64,000 nucleotides of DNA, taken from Owenia fusiformis. Taxonomy: Eukaryota; Annelida; Polychaeta; Sabellida; Oweniidae. Shown in pieces: positions 48,148 to 60,506 of this stretch (its first letter is position 1; the number at the start of each line of letters is the position of its first letter). The notes under the pieces are model-generated. The model worked only from the letters and a program-made list of their open reading frames with translations, searched no databases and was not told the DNA's origin. The stretch is from the NCBI GenBank assembly GCA_903813345.2, contig CAIIXF020000012.1, positions 8,081,615 through 8,145,614 of the forward strand. The letters run 5' to 3'. The translations under genes were made by a program, and so were the position numbers.

Positions 48148-48750
48148 TAGGCAGGTAATTGAATTTGCTAACTTTATTTAACAAAAAAATGATATGTTTC
48201 TTCAGGTTCAACAAAGTTATAGGGCTTTAAAGTCAAAATTGTTTTTCAAAAAACCTCTCTCATTGAAATAACACAGGAGGCGAAAAATTCTTTTCAAAAA
48301 TGACTTTGAAGCGCTGTAACTTTAATATTCATCAAATAAACTAAACACTTAGTGTTCAAAAAAGTTAGACAATTCAATTTTCTATATAAAAATATTTTTT
48401 GTTGAATCTTTTACTGAAAAGATATCCTGATTTCTGATTTGCCCCGAACCCTCCATTTCCCATTGGATTACATGGGAACGACGATTTTCAAAAATTCATC
48501 AAATTTATCATCAATTTTCGACCTATTGTAATTGAGGAAAAATATTGAAAAAATTTGGAGGTATTGGAAATAAAATCAAGTTACGTTTCCATCAATATTA
48601 TAAGTTATTTCATTGCCGGTTAAGTAAATAAAAATTCAAACGTAAAGAGGCTTTAACACGTAGTTCAATGGAGAAAAAAGGTTGCCAAACTTATGGAGGG
48701 GAGTGTACATGTAACACTTCGTTAACGTAGTTCTAATAAACTAAGTGGCA

Positions 48751-49788
48751 AGCTTCCTTATAATTCGATGTCGTTGTCCTGTTGCATCGAACAAAGTTAA
48801 CAATGCTACTGAGATTGTCCCCATTGTTCATCTCCGTAGCAATACAGAGAATATTGGTACGGAGGGGACAATCTCTGTAGCAATACAGAGAATATATACA
48901 GAATATTCCTTAGGGATTATCTCCTAAGTAAAATGTATCGGCGTAAGACCACACGATAAAAACGTTATTGAATGATTTGAAGTGCAATACAGGATCCTTT
49001 CGAAAGGGTAGATTGCTAGTAGGTCTAATGTAAATACTTCAATTAAAAAAAAACATTTTCATTTGGATTTGAAATCATCCCCATAATATATCTTCAACTT
49101 AATATTTATATGATTGACATTTGGTGATGTCAATCAATTAATATTACGAGGTGCAATGGAATCCGTTCATTATACATTTATTTCAATTATATTGCAGTAA
49201 AAAAGTTAGACAGGTCGCTGCCTAGCGCAATGTGCATTACAGTCTAGCGTTTTGGAATGAACATAAATCAAATTAATTAAATTAATTGAGTGAGTTATAC
49301 ATACAAATGTGCTAACTAGTTGCCTACACTTAATGGTCAAAAGTAAATCAGAATAAAATGGGTTAGGTTATAGGCCATCAGCTTCACCCCAAAATTAAGG
49401 TTATCGGTACCAAGTTAGGGGAATAATGCTCATATATGTGATTTTTGGCAAGGTGAATACCTCCAGAGTAAGAAAATATGTGATAGCATTGCAGGAGTGG
49501 TAGCTTTTGGGTGTTATCTCCAATTTTTCAAAATGGCTGCTATTGCGCTTTTTACCAAATCAAAGAAATCCTATCTTAGTATAATGATAGGCAAAAACAG
49601 TGATTTTGAGGTCTATTTCCAGGTTTTAGGGGTCAAGGATTTCATTTAAGTCAAAATCTAAGTCATCAAAAAGTCGCTTTATATGGAAATCCACGATTGC
49701 CACCAAAATGGGTCTCCAAACAAATATGTTACTATTGATATAAGCTATAAATAAAATTAGTACCGTGGGTACTGGGCTAACATGGTGT
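48751..49788. other. Intergenic stretch
   Basis: A short duplication of CAATACAGAGAATATxxxxA with GGGGACAATCTC occurs at 48835-48905. No gene recognised. Confidence 0.35.
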
Positions 49789-50905
49789 TGCTCAAAAGAA
49801 AATGATGGATAAAATGACAGAAAATAAAAAAAAAACGGATATAATTTTTTGCTGATTTTTTTGTTACAAAATTATTTCAAGTCACTTGCCACTATTTTGG
49901 ACTGACTGAGAGAAAGATGGGCAAATCTATGTTAACTAAAATGGCTAAAAAAACGGATATATTTTTTTGCCAATTATTTGTAACAAAATTATTTCATACA
50001 ACTACCCTTTACAGTGACATGGCGTTTTGCAATGCAAGACACCTAAAAGTATTTGTAAAGCTAGGAAAGGGGCCAAAATTGAATTTCGCGAGACAAAAAT
50101 GGCGACCATTTTGAAATCAGGCAAGCTTTTGAACCAGGAGTCATCGGGGAGTTTTGTGTATTAATGTTGAACAAAAATAACTTGAAACTGGAATCCTATC
50201 GACAGAGGGTTTAAGGCAAATGGTCCAAAAGTGGATTTTGCGAGACAGATGTACAAATCAATGTTAACTAAAATGGCTGAAAATAAAAAAAATGGATATC
50301 ATTTTTCGCTAAATTTTCGTAAAAAAATTATTTTATACATCTACTCTTTACATTGAAATGGATTTTTACAATGTAGGACACTTGAAATTATTTGTAAAGC
50401 TAGGAAATGGGCCAAAAGTGAATTTCGCGAGACAAAAATGGCGAAAATAGGCGAGCTTTTGAACCAGGAGTCATAGGGGAGTTTTCTGTATTGATGTTGA
50501 ACATAAATAACTTAAAACAGGAATCCTATCGACAGAGGTTTTAAAATGTGCCACTGTTATTGACGGAAAGTGGATTTCGCGAGTCAGATAGACAAATCAA
50601 TGTTAACTAAAATGGCTGAAAATAAAACAAATGGATATAATTTTTCGCTGATTTTTTGTGACAAAATTATTTCTTATATCTACCCTTTACATTGACATGG
50701 ATTTTTAAAATGTGGGACACCTGAAATTATTTGTAAAACTAGGAAATGGGTCAAAAGTGAATTTCGAGAGACAAAAATGGCGACCATTTTGAAAATAGGC
50801 GAGCTTTTGAACCAGGAGTCATAGGGGAGTTTTCTGTATTGATGTTGAACATAAATAACTTAAAACAGGAATCCTATCGACAGAGGTTTTAAAACGTGCC
50901 ACTAT
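49789..50905. repeat. Tandem repeat, unit about 335 bp
   Basis: GTTAACTAAAATGGCT recurs at 49931, 50263 and 50602 (spacing 332 and 339). Each unit has AGACAAAAATGGCGA, CTTTTGAACCAGGAGTCAT and GGAATCCTATCGACAGAG. A degenerate partial unit precedes the first, and the last is cut by the LINE at 50908. Confidence 0.9.
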
Positions 50906-51013
50906 TGTTTTTTTTTGTTTTTTTTATTTTTTTATTCATCAAATTTAAAATGTATACATATAAGTGAAAAATTATACAAGTCACTCCATTACCCATTCAT
51001 TCACATTCTCCAC

Positions 51014-51725
51014 TCATACCATCATACTGTTAAAATCCATTTTCATTTTTAAACAATAATCTAAATATGCCTTAAAGTTGTAATAATTTGGAGGCTCTTG
51101 TTGCATTTTCTTATTATATAAGTAGTACTTTCCTATAATAATTACCATATTTTCAAAATCACTCCATTTTGGGCTACCAAATAATACTGTAAGCAGAGAA
51201 AAATTTTCGAGATATTTTAATGTATTATCTATTAATGATTTCCAAAACTGTTTCGTATAATCACAATTAAAGAAGATGTGGTCACAAGTTTCTATGTTCA
51301 CATGGCAAAACTCACACATTGGTGAGGGAGTTATTTTGTATTGAAAAAGTTCACTATTTGTATACAAAATATTGTTTAGGAGCTTATATTGAAATGCCTT
51401 ATGTTTTGAATATGTCAGGGTTTTATGAAAGTGTTCATAGTAAAATGACCAATCTTCTTCTTTAATATGATATTTATCTGATAAAGTGTGTTTTGCTTTT
51501 GGATATTCTGCAATAGCTTCCAGCAATATTTTATAAAATTCTCTAGATGTACATTTTAAAAAGTTGACTTCTGTATCGCTTTTTATTACTGTTATATTAT
51601 CTAGAGATACCTGGTCATTCATATTTCCATTCGGTACTCTTAACCAATCTGATGGTATTGCCTGAATGAGGCCATTAACCATTTTAGCATATAATTGTGT
51701 GAAAGTCCAGTTTGCATTTTGACCT
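51014..51725 (-). pseudogene. L1 ORF C-terminal part, second frame
   Basis: Continuation of 51640-52835 after the frameshift: YAKMVNGLIQAIPSDWL and, further on, CEFCHVNIETCDHIFFNC, a CxxC...H...C group typical of the LINE C-terminus. It ends at 51014. The apparent ATG at 51733 is fortuitous; it is not a separate gene. Confidence 0.85.
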
Positions 51726-52835
51726 GATTCCATGATTTAACCATACCATTAAGCATAACATCTTTGATTCTTAGAAAACCTTTATCATAAAATTCCTTCC
51801 GAAATATTGATTTATTTCTGATGACAATGTTCTCATTATTCCAAATTATTTCATCCAATGCATTTTTCTTTGGTCTCCTTATAAGCGTATATGCCTTTAA
51901 AATATTATGATAAAATCTTGGGCTAATTGCATTTAGCTTATTTATGTCAAAATTGCAGTTTAGCAAAAGTAAAAGCCCGCCATATTTATGGAGATAATGA
52001 TTTGGAATAATTGTCCATTGTGATTCCTTTTTAGTATCCTTTAAAAGCTTTTGGGCCCATCTTAATTGAGAGGTTTGAATTTTGGTTTTGAGGTCGCTCA
52101 TATTGAGTCCTCCTTTTTTAATTGTTGAAATAAGAGCTTTTCTTTTAATCTTGTCATTTCCGTTCCAAATAAATTTAAAAACAATTCCGTTTATTTCCTT
52201 TACATAACAATCATCTGTTTCAATAACTGAACTAATAAAGCTAAATTTTGACAGCCCAAAAGTTTTTACGATCTGTATTTTACCTAAAATTGTCAAATTT
52301 CTACTTTGCCATAGGCTCAATACCTGCTTAAGGTGATTAATTGTCGACCTAAAATTTTTCTCTGCTTTGAGCTTTCTATCATGATTAAAATACACTCCAA
52401 GAATTTTAATTCCTTGAACTTGTTTCAAGTGTTCAATGTCCCAAATTTGATCTTTAAATCTTCCTATTGTAAAGAGCTCAGTTTTGTCTAAGTTTGTTTT
52501 AAGGCCACTACATTTTTCAAAGCTATCAAGTACTTTCATTGACTGCAGTATAGAGTTTTTATCCCGAACAAACAACGTCATATCATCTGCATATATGCTC
52601 AGTTTTATTTCTTTATTACCAATTTGAATTCCTTTTATTAATGCATCATCTCTTATATTTTGGGCTAGAAACTCTACTGCAATAATGAAGAGTACTGGTG
52701 ATAATGGATCACCTTGTTTAATTCCCTTTTCTATTTTAAATTTTTCCCCGCAGAACCCCAAATTCATAACTTGGGCAGTTATATTACAATACAATATTTT
52801 AACCCATGAAATAACATATTCTCCGAAAAGAAGAG
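51640..52835 (-). pseudogene. L1-type reverse transcriptase, N-terminal part truncated
   Basis: Palm motifs GIKQGDPLSPVLF and YADDMTLF are intact, as are IKGIQIGNKEIKLS and LKILGVYF-like blocks characteristic of L1/Tx1 elements. The EN domain and the first half of the RT are missing. The frame is lost at about 51700-51725; the remaining reading beyond it (KMQTGLSHNY...) is out of frame. Confidence 0.88.
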
Positions 52836-53929
52836 GCTCGATAGAGAGACCTTTTTAGATGAGTACAACTTTTTTATTTTCTACACGATCATTATGGAAT
52901 TTTCAGACAATATCGGAGGTGTGATGAATTTTTATATTCTAAAATATTATTGTTGAATTATGAAAAACGCATTTTGTAGAACTTTTTTGGCGAAGCGATG
53001 AAATTCCATCTTATATTTTGTACCGTTTTTCAGTGCGTAAATAGAATGACTTAACGTTTTTTAAGCAGCAAAATAACATATATCGTAACCACATAATAAA
53101 GCAAAGTCTTATTTTCTGTAAAGAAATCGTGATTCGATCCATGAGAAGTATGTCTTAAAATTGATGAGAAAAATGGTTACATTTTTTCAACATTTTTGAG
53201 CGATCTCTTTAGTAGAATTTTACTTGTGTTAGATAGAGGTCGTCTCGCAAAACCATTATGCGCAATTTTCTCTTAAAATTGATTATCTTTGGAAATGATT
53301 CACTCGACGAAAATTAGATGTCGTTGCCATGTCGTCTATGGATGGTCTATTTTTCTTAAGTAATTCCAAGGCCGAGAGAAATACCCCGAACGTACCGCGT
53401 TCGTAATTTCAATGTTTTCTGCGTTCGGCCTTTTATCGTAAACTGTTCTATCATCATTGATGAAAAAGAAGGGTGCGCGAACTTTGAATTTATTCAGTGT
53501 GGGGGTTACCCTTCCCCCATTTGACATGAAGGCCAGAGCTGAATATGACAGCACATGTTAGTGAATGATTGGTAAGTGAAAACAATCTATCTTTATAACG
53601 GAATATATTCCCTATAGTTAAGTGGATTTCTGGTCACGAAACAAATAAATACTAGATATAGTCTGATAGTAACAGTTCAAACAAAGCTTGTCCCCGTCTG
53701 TTTTGATTGTTTGACCGGGAAACCAATGGGGTCTTCTCATCTGCATAATCAAGTCACCTTATATCGCACTATTACAGCTGGGTAACTGGTAAGCAGAAAA
53801 CACAATCGCCACTTCAAGTACATTTCACTGTTTTTTCTTGCGCTTTTTTCTTAGCTCTCATTTATGTATCATACGTTTAGTCAATAATTTTTTTGTAGCT
53901 GAGCTAACGATTTGAACGGATTGCAATGA
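52836..53929. other. Intergenic stretch
   Basis: No exon, repeat or RNA gene could be supported; an antisense ORF at 53336-53554 shows no domain. Confidence 0.3.
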
Positions 53930-54092
53930 AATGACCTTTGCGGTCTGGCTACGTACGGCCTGTTGATTTCTACGGGGACCGCAGAAATTAACAAATATTG
54001 TAACTCCGAGTTATAAAATCTACGGCTTCCCTTCACTGATATAATTGATCTGCGGTCTACTTACGGCCACTGTGCGACAAATGTGACTGGGG
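53930..54092. repeat. Partial CACCCCAGTCACAT-family element
   Basis: Words GTTGATTTCTACGGGGACC, TAACTCCGAGTTATAA and ATTGATCTGCGGTCTAC, then ACAAATGTGACTGGGGAG at the right end followed by TAA (54093-54095). They match parts of 3653-3850 in the opposite order. The left end is not defined. Confidence 0.6.
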
Positions 54093-54095
54093 AGT

Positions 54096-54573
54096 AAATT
54101 GATCTGCGGTTGACGTAGTCGCCTTTCAAGTTAAGTATTGAGATTTCTATTCTAACCTTCACTTAAGAAACATAACATTAACTAGGATGTGGCTCTGCGG
54201 CTGCTGCAGAAAAACTAAGTGTATTATTTACATACAATAATGTTATCGTATATACATGCTGGTTGCCAAAATGTGGCTCTGCGGCTATGTCGCCGCTGGA
54301 CAATATACAAAAATGTTTATAATGGACAATTGATAAGCTTTCTCGATAATGTAGTAATAACAAATCGCATTTCTAAATTAAAAACTTTCCGACCACCTGT
54401 AAAACCTTTTCTATCTTTAGCATCAAAAATTCATTAATGCCCATTATTATTCTGTTGAGAACATGATGCTAAAAATCTTTGAAATCCTAAACAATTGAGG
54501 TTATAAGGAAAAAGGTTTGTCCGAAAAATTTTCATAAACATTTTAAAGACATAGACTTAGTTTATCTCGCCCC
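54096..54573. other. Intergenic stretch
   Basis: ATGTGGCTCTGCGGCT is repeated at 54185 and 54272. No gene recognised. Confidence 0.3.
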
Positions 54574-54576
54574 TAA

Positions 54577-54720
54577 TGCCTGGGTCACATATGATCCGAT
54601 GCATCGGCCGGCGCCCGCCCGCCCGATTGAGTGTTTTGTTCAATATTGTATTCAATTTTGAACAAAATACTCAATCGGCCGGGCGCCGGATTGAAAATCG
54701 GAGCATATGTGACCAAGGCA
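54577..54720. mobile_element. Hairpin MITE, TGCC/GGCA family, TAA duplication
   Basis: Starts TGCCTGGGTCACATATG and ends CATATGTGACCAAGGCA; TAA on both sides (54574-54576 and 54721-54723). The arms contain CGATTGAGTGTTTTGTTCAA and its inverse. 144 bp, the cleanest copy in the window. Confidence 0.9.
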
Positions 54721-55396
54721 TAAGTGATCTTATTCACTAATACATACACCGTTCACTCAGTAATACTGCATTTACAATTACCGTTCTATTTTCATAACGT
54801 TAAACGACCAAATAGAAATCATTTTCTTGCTAATTCGTACTACGTGACTCAAACGCAATAAAATACATTTCTTGTATAGTGATAAGACCTGATACATTTC
54901 AATTTATTTTAGTATTCCCACGATTTGTTATGGGGTAATGACCATAGATGAATTTTATTTGTAATTATGATGGCTAGTTTTTAGTCGAGTTACAGCACTA
55001 GTACTTCCATTGGCTGACTTGTTTAAACTAACACTTCTCCCTACAATGTACAACAGTTTTTAATGCATGTAGGCATACACCCATTGCAAGCAGAAACACC
55101 GCACTTCAATTTGTACAGCAGTAAGGGTCGAGCACATGTTGTAAAAGCTGCATATCGAATTTTCCCTCAAATATTTGTAAAAGTTGTTTCAATTTAAAGG
55201 CTGGATTTGAGATAACGTATAAGCCTTGTGAGACGTGACCTATATATATCATACAGGAGTCGATTTAATATTTTACGCTCGCACATATCTGACATAGCCT
55301 AACATGTTATAAATTGAGAGATTACAAAATATATGCAATTAGCATTTATATCACAGTTAGCTAGAACAACCATTTCGCGACAATTAGCTCACGTTA

Positions 55397-55517
55397 TGGC
55401 TGGGTCACATAGGTGTCTGGCCGATTGAGTGTTTTGTTCAAAATTGTATTTGTTTGAAACAAAATACTCAATCGGCCGAGGGCCGACCGATGAATCGCAG
55501 CAAATATGAACCTGACA
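55397..55517. mobile_element. Hairpin MITE, TGCC/GGCA family, TTA duplication
   Basis: Starts TGGCTGGGTCACATAGG and ends AATATGAACCTGACA; TTA flanks both sides (55394-55396 and 55518-55520). The hairpin CCGATTGAGTGTTTTGTTCA is present. The termini are slightly mutated. Confidence 0.85.
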
Positions 55518-55520
55518 TTA

Positions 55521-57296
55521 TGTAACGTTCCCTTTTTTACAAATACAATGTATCTTGGGCTTTCTTATATTTTGATATTGGTTGCTTATTTTCACGGCTT
55601 GATTGACGCACAAATATTTTGATTGTACGTGCTCATGACAGGTTTAGGCATTAATGGGTGACAACGTCTGTCAAAATATTGCACGTTGGTTGTGTTGACG
55701 TTATTTATGACTGAATACATATTAAAACTAGTACTGCTATTGAAAAGTTTTTAAAAAAGTATGGAAGAGTCTAACCTGCTCGTTAAAGATATTAAGTTGT
55801 ATTATGTATTGTACACGTAACTACATTAATTGTATGTACCTACATTGTAACACAACAGTGTTGCATGGTGTACTTAGTAATGTTTATGCGCATTAGCAAT
55901 GTCATGAACAAAATTGAGCAGAATGTGATCCCCTCGATTTTTGTGAATTTCTAATTTCAGGGACTTTCTCTCAAAACAGACCCCAAGTTAGTCATGGAAA
56001 CACTTTCTTAATCTCTCAAGCAACTTTAAGGTAGATGTGTTTTTTGGGAATTTTTATACAGTCTAATTTTAACGAAGCCACACATTACTTTCAAATATGG
56101 ACCTCTTTCCAATGTTGTCTTCAACTTTCAGTTTTGCATAAAGACTGCACTATTGTAGCGAGAAAAGAGTGTGGACAATATTTCGTTTATAAAATGTATG
56201 AAAACGAGAAAATCCATTGACTTACTTTTTAAAAATAAAAAATAAGTCGGCTACTTCATTTTCCAATTTTTATATAACGTTCACTACGCTCTGTTCTGGT
56301 TACCTTTAGTGTACTCTTTGTGTAAATGTGAAAGATGTAGAGAGCGTATGAAAAATACGCCTCGCACTTTTTGTCAGATTTCAGACATAATTAACTTCAA
56401 GGTAATATACAAATTGGGAAAGAAATTGCCATCAATATATTCCAGAAAAGAAACATATTGATATGGTCTTTGTTGATTGAACATCGTTTAGATAATATTA
56501 GTATTGAAACATCACTGAGGGCGGTCCCAACAAAATCTCTATATGTCAACCTTGCTTGAAGCATCAAATTGATTAATTTGAGTGTTCACGGAATGTGTGT
56601 GTCAACGATGGATGCTTTTTGTTTGATACGTTTATTTCGTACACTCGTATGATTGATATAATCAATAACTTCAAAAATACATGCTCAATCTAGAATGTTT
56701 TGTTAATTAGGGGTACAATGTTTAGGACACTAAAGACTAAAAGAGTTTTTATGTTCACAATGATTATACAGTATGTATTACATTCAAGGACAGGTTGACC
56801 GAACAGGCTCGAACATTTAGCACGCACGAATATGTACGTAACATATAACAACTGAATACACTCCCTGGAGTGAATTGAACTTACACTTGTACAGAATCGG
56901 TTTCCGTGTTCAGCCTCGTACTTGAAGCACAGTTGAATTTAAAAACATATTATAACGAATGCGTCAGGTCTAATAAGTCTCAGCAACGTACCCAAAAGCA
57001 AAAGCGACCGACCCAAGACGGGAAAGGCCACAGTTGTCTGTGATGCTTCTGAAAGCTGGCACATCACAAATCAAGAGTGAGTATGCCCCCCCCACCCCAA
57101 TAACGTTTGAAAGGTCGTATAAAGTGCGACCACTCGTACCTCTCATGATATCATGATATACATAATTGTTTTTGGATATTGCTTTTGTGTGGGTCAAGTA
57201 AATTGGAGCATTTGGTTGAGAGGTGTTATCATTGATGCCCTCCATTTATTAATATGGACGGAATAAGTCACTACAAAACCCCAGATGAAAACGTCA
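55521..57296. other. Intergenic stretch
   Basis: 56120-56220 resembles one arm of the 35-kb hairpin (TTTTGCATAAAGACTGCAC, GAAAACGAGAAAATCC). No gene recognised; the ORFs at 56970-57391 show no domain. Confidence 0.3.
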
Positions 57297-57706
57297 TAAG
57301 GTACAGCTGGAAAGTAACATTTTGGTAAAACATTTCTATACCTGCACATGTTATTTTCTGGTACAAAATAAAGTATGAAGGCATGTGTCAATTTCCTTGC
57401 TTTTTTAAGGAAAGTATCATTACATTGTCTTCTTTTAGAGTATCTGGTAGGAGTTCAATGGGAACTCCAGGACATTCCGATATTCCACACTTTCTTTTTT
57501 TCTTTCAAAGTTTTCAGACAACACAGGAACTATCATTGACCTGTTTCCAGGTTTACTAAAAATAGACAGTGTAATGATCCTTTCCTGAAAAAGCAAGGAA
57601 ATACACACATGACTTCATACTTAATTTTGTACCAGAAAATAACATGTGCAGGTATATACTAGCAATTTTTTACCAAAATGTTACTTTCCAGCTGTACCTT
57701 AAACTG
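57297..57706. repeat. Foldback element, arms about 140 bp
   Basis: TAAGGTACAGCTGGAAAGTA at the left faces TACTTTCCAGCTGTACCTTA at the right. CCTGCACATGTTATTTTCTG and TTTCCTTGCTTTTT are likewise mirrored. The spacer is about 125 bp. Non-coding. Confidence 0.85.
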
Positions 57707-58039
57707 GTCTGTATAGGATTTTTACATAAACTGTTTCAATATGGTCATTTGATTGCTTAGTTTTAAATTCAAAGTACCCCCAAACATTTCTGTTTTGACT
57801 GTAGCTTCATTCAAGATAGTTGCCGACATTCTTTCGTTTTCGAAAACTACCGATTTCTGCTAAACTAAGTTGAATAGTACTAATAACGTCATTTCATCTT
57901 ATTTCCACATACTGGTCAAGTCGATATAGTAAATTCTAATACGATACGTGAAGTCACAATAGCTACAACAATTGAATTAATGGTCTTTATTGGAATATGT
58001 ATGGCCGCCAAAATTCATAAATACAAAGAGTAGTACAAT

Positions 58040-58148
58040 AACGTCATTTCGAAGGGCAATATACTGAAATATTGGATTGAGCGCCGAAGGCCCAAGGTCC
58101 AATATTTTTCTATATTGCTCGCAGAAATGACGTTACTACGAGTATTAC
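58040..58148. repeat. Small hairpin repeat with AACGTCATTTC ends
   Basis: AATAACGTCATTTC and GAAATGACGTTACT face each other, with AATATTGGATTGAGC and GGTCCAATATTTTT inside and CGCCGAAGGCCC at the turn. A related decayed copy (TTGCCCGCAGAAATGACGTTATTA) is at about 40475-40500. Confidence 0.7.
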
Positions 58149-58239
58149 CACCGTTAATGACCAGAGCTGAAATAGCAAGAAAACCTTACGCGCTGAACGA
58201 TATCTAATTTCTCGGGGAAAATTGCCGATTGTAAAATGC

Positions 58240-59000
58240 ATTATCCTATACCAAGTAGAGTTTTAGGAAGATAAGTTGGTAATATATATCCCGTATCCTG
58301 ATTTTGAGGTTTCCATATCCAGAACCTCCAAATCTCCCGCCATATCTCCCGCTTCGGTGCATATCTTCCCGCATCCGGTGCATATCTTCCCGCTTCCGGT
58401 AATGCAATAAAATGACTTTGCATATGAATGATTTGTTTATTTTCACACCTTGTACTATTGAAATGGCCATATGCTCCTGAAAACTCTACTTGGTATAGGA
58501 TAAAGCAGTTATGTACGGTCGGTTTGGATATTGGGTTCATTCCTCGTGAGATATGCACATCTACAATCAGTCCCTACGGTCCCTCAGGTAGATATGCATA
58601 TCTCCCTCTGGATAAACCCCATATCCAAAACCTGCCAGTACATAACCCTTATTTATTGACCGGCAATATGGCCCGCCAATATGACGTAACTGCTCATGTT
58701 GATATAGTAAAATAAATGCCTTCTAAACTAGCACTCATAACCCTAGAATAGGACCGGTAAGGTGGTAATAATTGTTTTTCTTGTCTGTCTATCATATTAG
58801 AATTGATTTCATGATTAATGTCAAATATATGACCTCAGATTTTATTCTGGCAATTGCTACGCGATTTCGGTCTTTTAACAATGAGTAGAATATAATTTTT
58901 GGTCATACATTGCGCCATAAATTATAAAATATCGGTCTTTATTCCTTAAATAAATGCCTTCTAAACTAGCACTTATACCCCTAGAACAGGCCTGGTGATA
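58240..59000. repeat. Mosaic of dispersed repeats
   Basis: 58490-58660 repeats 2640-2860. CCGGTGCATATCTTCCCGC is repeated in tandem at 58355-58395. AATGCCTTCTAAACTAGCAC occurs at 58715 and 58953 and, diverged, near 40534. No coding sense. Confidence 0.6.
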
Positions 59001-59060
59001 CCGTGGTCACATTGCTCCGATATTTACTACGACGCCCGGCCGATTCGGAGTATTTTTATT
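59001..59060. repeat. Left half of a TGCC/GGCA hairpin MITE
   Basis: ACCGTGGTCACATTGCTCCG, then ACGACGCCCGGCCGATT; the right half is absent. Confidence 0.65.
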
Positions 59061-59433
59061 CAATTCAATATGTATCTAAGCGCAAAACTAATCATTTATC
59101 CGCGTCTATGGTATTTTGTGGTTCATGGTATTTCACAAACACAAAGTTGATCATCATTTTTTATTCATAGAATTTATTTTGACATTTCATATCTAAAACA
59201 TAATATTGTAGTGGCTCTGGTTATCGAATTATAATATATAACTCGGTATAGGCTTAATATACTTATCTAGATGTAACCAAAATCTTTATAAATCATGTAA
59301 AAACTCCTACGTATTTAGGAACCCTTATTATAACAATTTGGATTAGTGTTCGTCTTCGAGGAAGTATTTTAAGCGATTTTTAAAAAGGCGATTATATCCA
59401 AGAGGCCTAAATATTGCATATCAGAGCTATATA

Positions 59434-60504
59434 CAGGGCGTTCAATAAATACTGATAAAATTGCTGAATTTTTTTTATATTTCTGACTAACTTTTCTACT
59501 GAACGTTGTTGAGTATTGTGCTGTGAGAATTACAAGAATGCACTCTAACAGGAAGGTGGTACTGGATGGAGCCTAAGATGGTTCGCTGTAGTTTAGATAT
59601 GCACGAAAATCTTTTCAAAAGAACCACTTCAAATGTGAACATTTTGATAATATAATACTAAGATACCTTGGCATCAAGGAAGTGCACTCTAACAGGAAGG
59701 TGGTACTGGATGGAGCCTAAGATGGTTCGCCGTGGTTTAGATCTGCACGAAAATCTTTTCAAAAGAACCACTTCAAATGTGAACAGTCATTAATAATTTT
59801 ATTTTGAATCGATTTTGACAGTTGGGTAATACACACTGGTACTAAGATACCTTGGCATCACTTAACATGGCTGCTGAACAGAATATATCAATGATATTCA
59901 TCAAATTAGAAGCAGCGTCAAGTTCTATATACATGCAACCATAAGTTAATCAAAATAGGATGCAACAAAGGACATTAATGAAGGTTTTGGGGAGGACACT
60001 ATATCTATCCCTGGCATATATCATTGGTTCTGTTATTTCAAATAGGGAGAAAGTCACTTGAAGATGAACCCAGACAGGAGTGACCAAAAGCTGTAACTTC
60101 CCATAGTCAGATTGATGCAATATACTTATTGAATGAATTCCTATCAGAAAAATTGCAGACATGACTAATTCAAATTTTGGTTGCACGCATCATTTTATTC
60201 ATAATGATTTAGAAATGACATTGATTTGTGACAAGTTTGTGCGCAAACAATTGACTGAGGAACAATTTTCATTTTGATGATTTTGAATTCAATGGTGTCA
60301 AATTATTCGAGAAAGATTTGTCTTTTGATATCCAAAGTATGTTTTAGGGAAAAATCAAAATTATGAAAAATATTGAACTTTTTGTAAGTGTAACATATTT
60401 TTTTAGACACACTGTATATTACTCAACGATCCACACTAAAATAATTAGATATCTGAAAAAATAAAAAGTTACAGCATTTTTATCAGTACCTATTGAACGC
60501 CCTG
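59434..60504. mobile_element. TA-flanked TIR element, 1071 bp, internal duplication
   Basis: The TIR CAGGGCGTTCAATAAATACT and its inverse AGTACCTATTGAACGCCCTG are flanked by TA (59432-59433 and 60505-60506). A block starting GCACTCTAACAGGAAGGTGG and running about 105 bp is present twice (59539 and 59683). The ends suit mariner-type transposons. No transposase reading is recognisable. Confidence 0.85.
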
Positions 60505-60506
60505 TA

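Larger units (their letters stand above)
42911..48705. mobile_element. Tc1/mariner-type MITE split by a 4.9-kb insertion
   Basis: The outer TIRs CACTCCCCTCCATAAGTTTG and CAAACTTATGGAGGGGAGTG are flanked by TA (42909-42910 and 48706-48707). The left part 42911-43229 and the right part 48148-48705 together correspond to the uninterrupted element at 1725-2492, so the intact MITE would be about 874 bp. Its two arms are inverted copies of each other. Non-coding. Confidence 0.9.
50908..52835 (-). mobile_element. 5'-truncated L1-clade LINE with poly(A) tail
   Basis: The minus strand starts within the reverse transcriptase (FGEYVISWVKILY near 52830), runs to the stop at 51014 and ends in an A-rich tail (T-rich on the plus strand, 50908-50940) after about 70 bp of 3' UTR. 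It landed in the last unit of the 335-bp tandem array. No clear target duplication could be matched around the two ends. Confidence 0.88.

Noticed and set aside
51640-51733. Two overlapping minus-strand genes
   Set aside because: The readings are parts of one L1 ORF separated by a frameshift; each matches the family only on its own side of the break.
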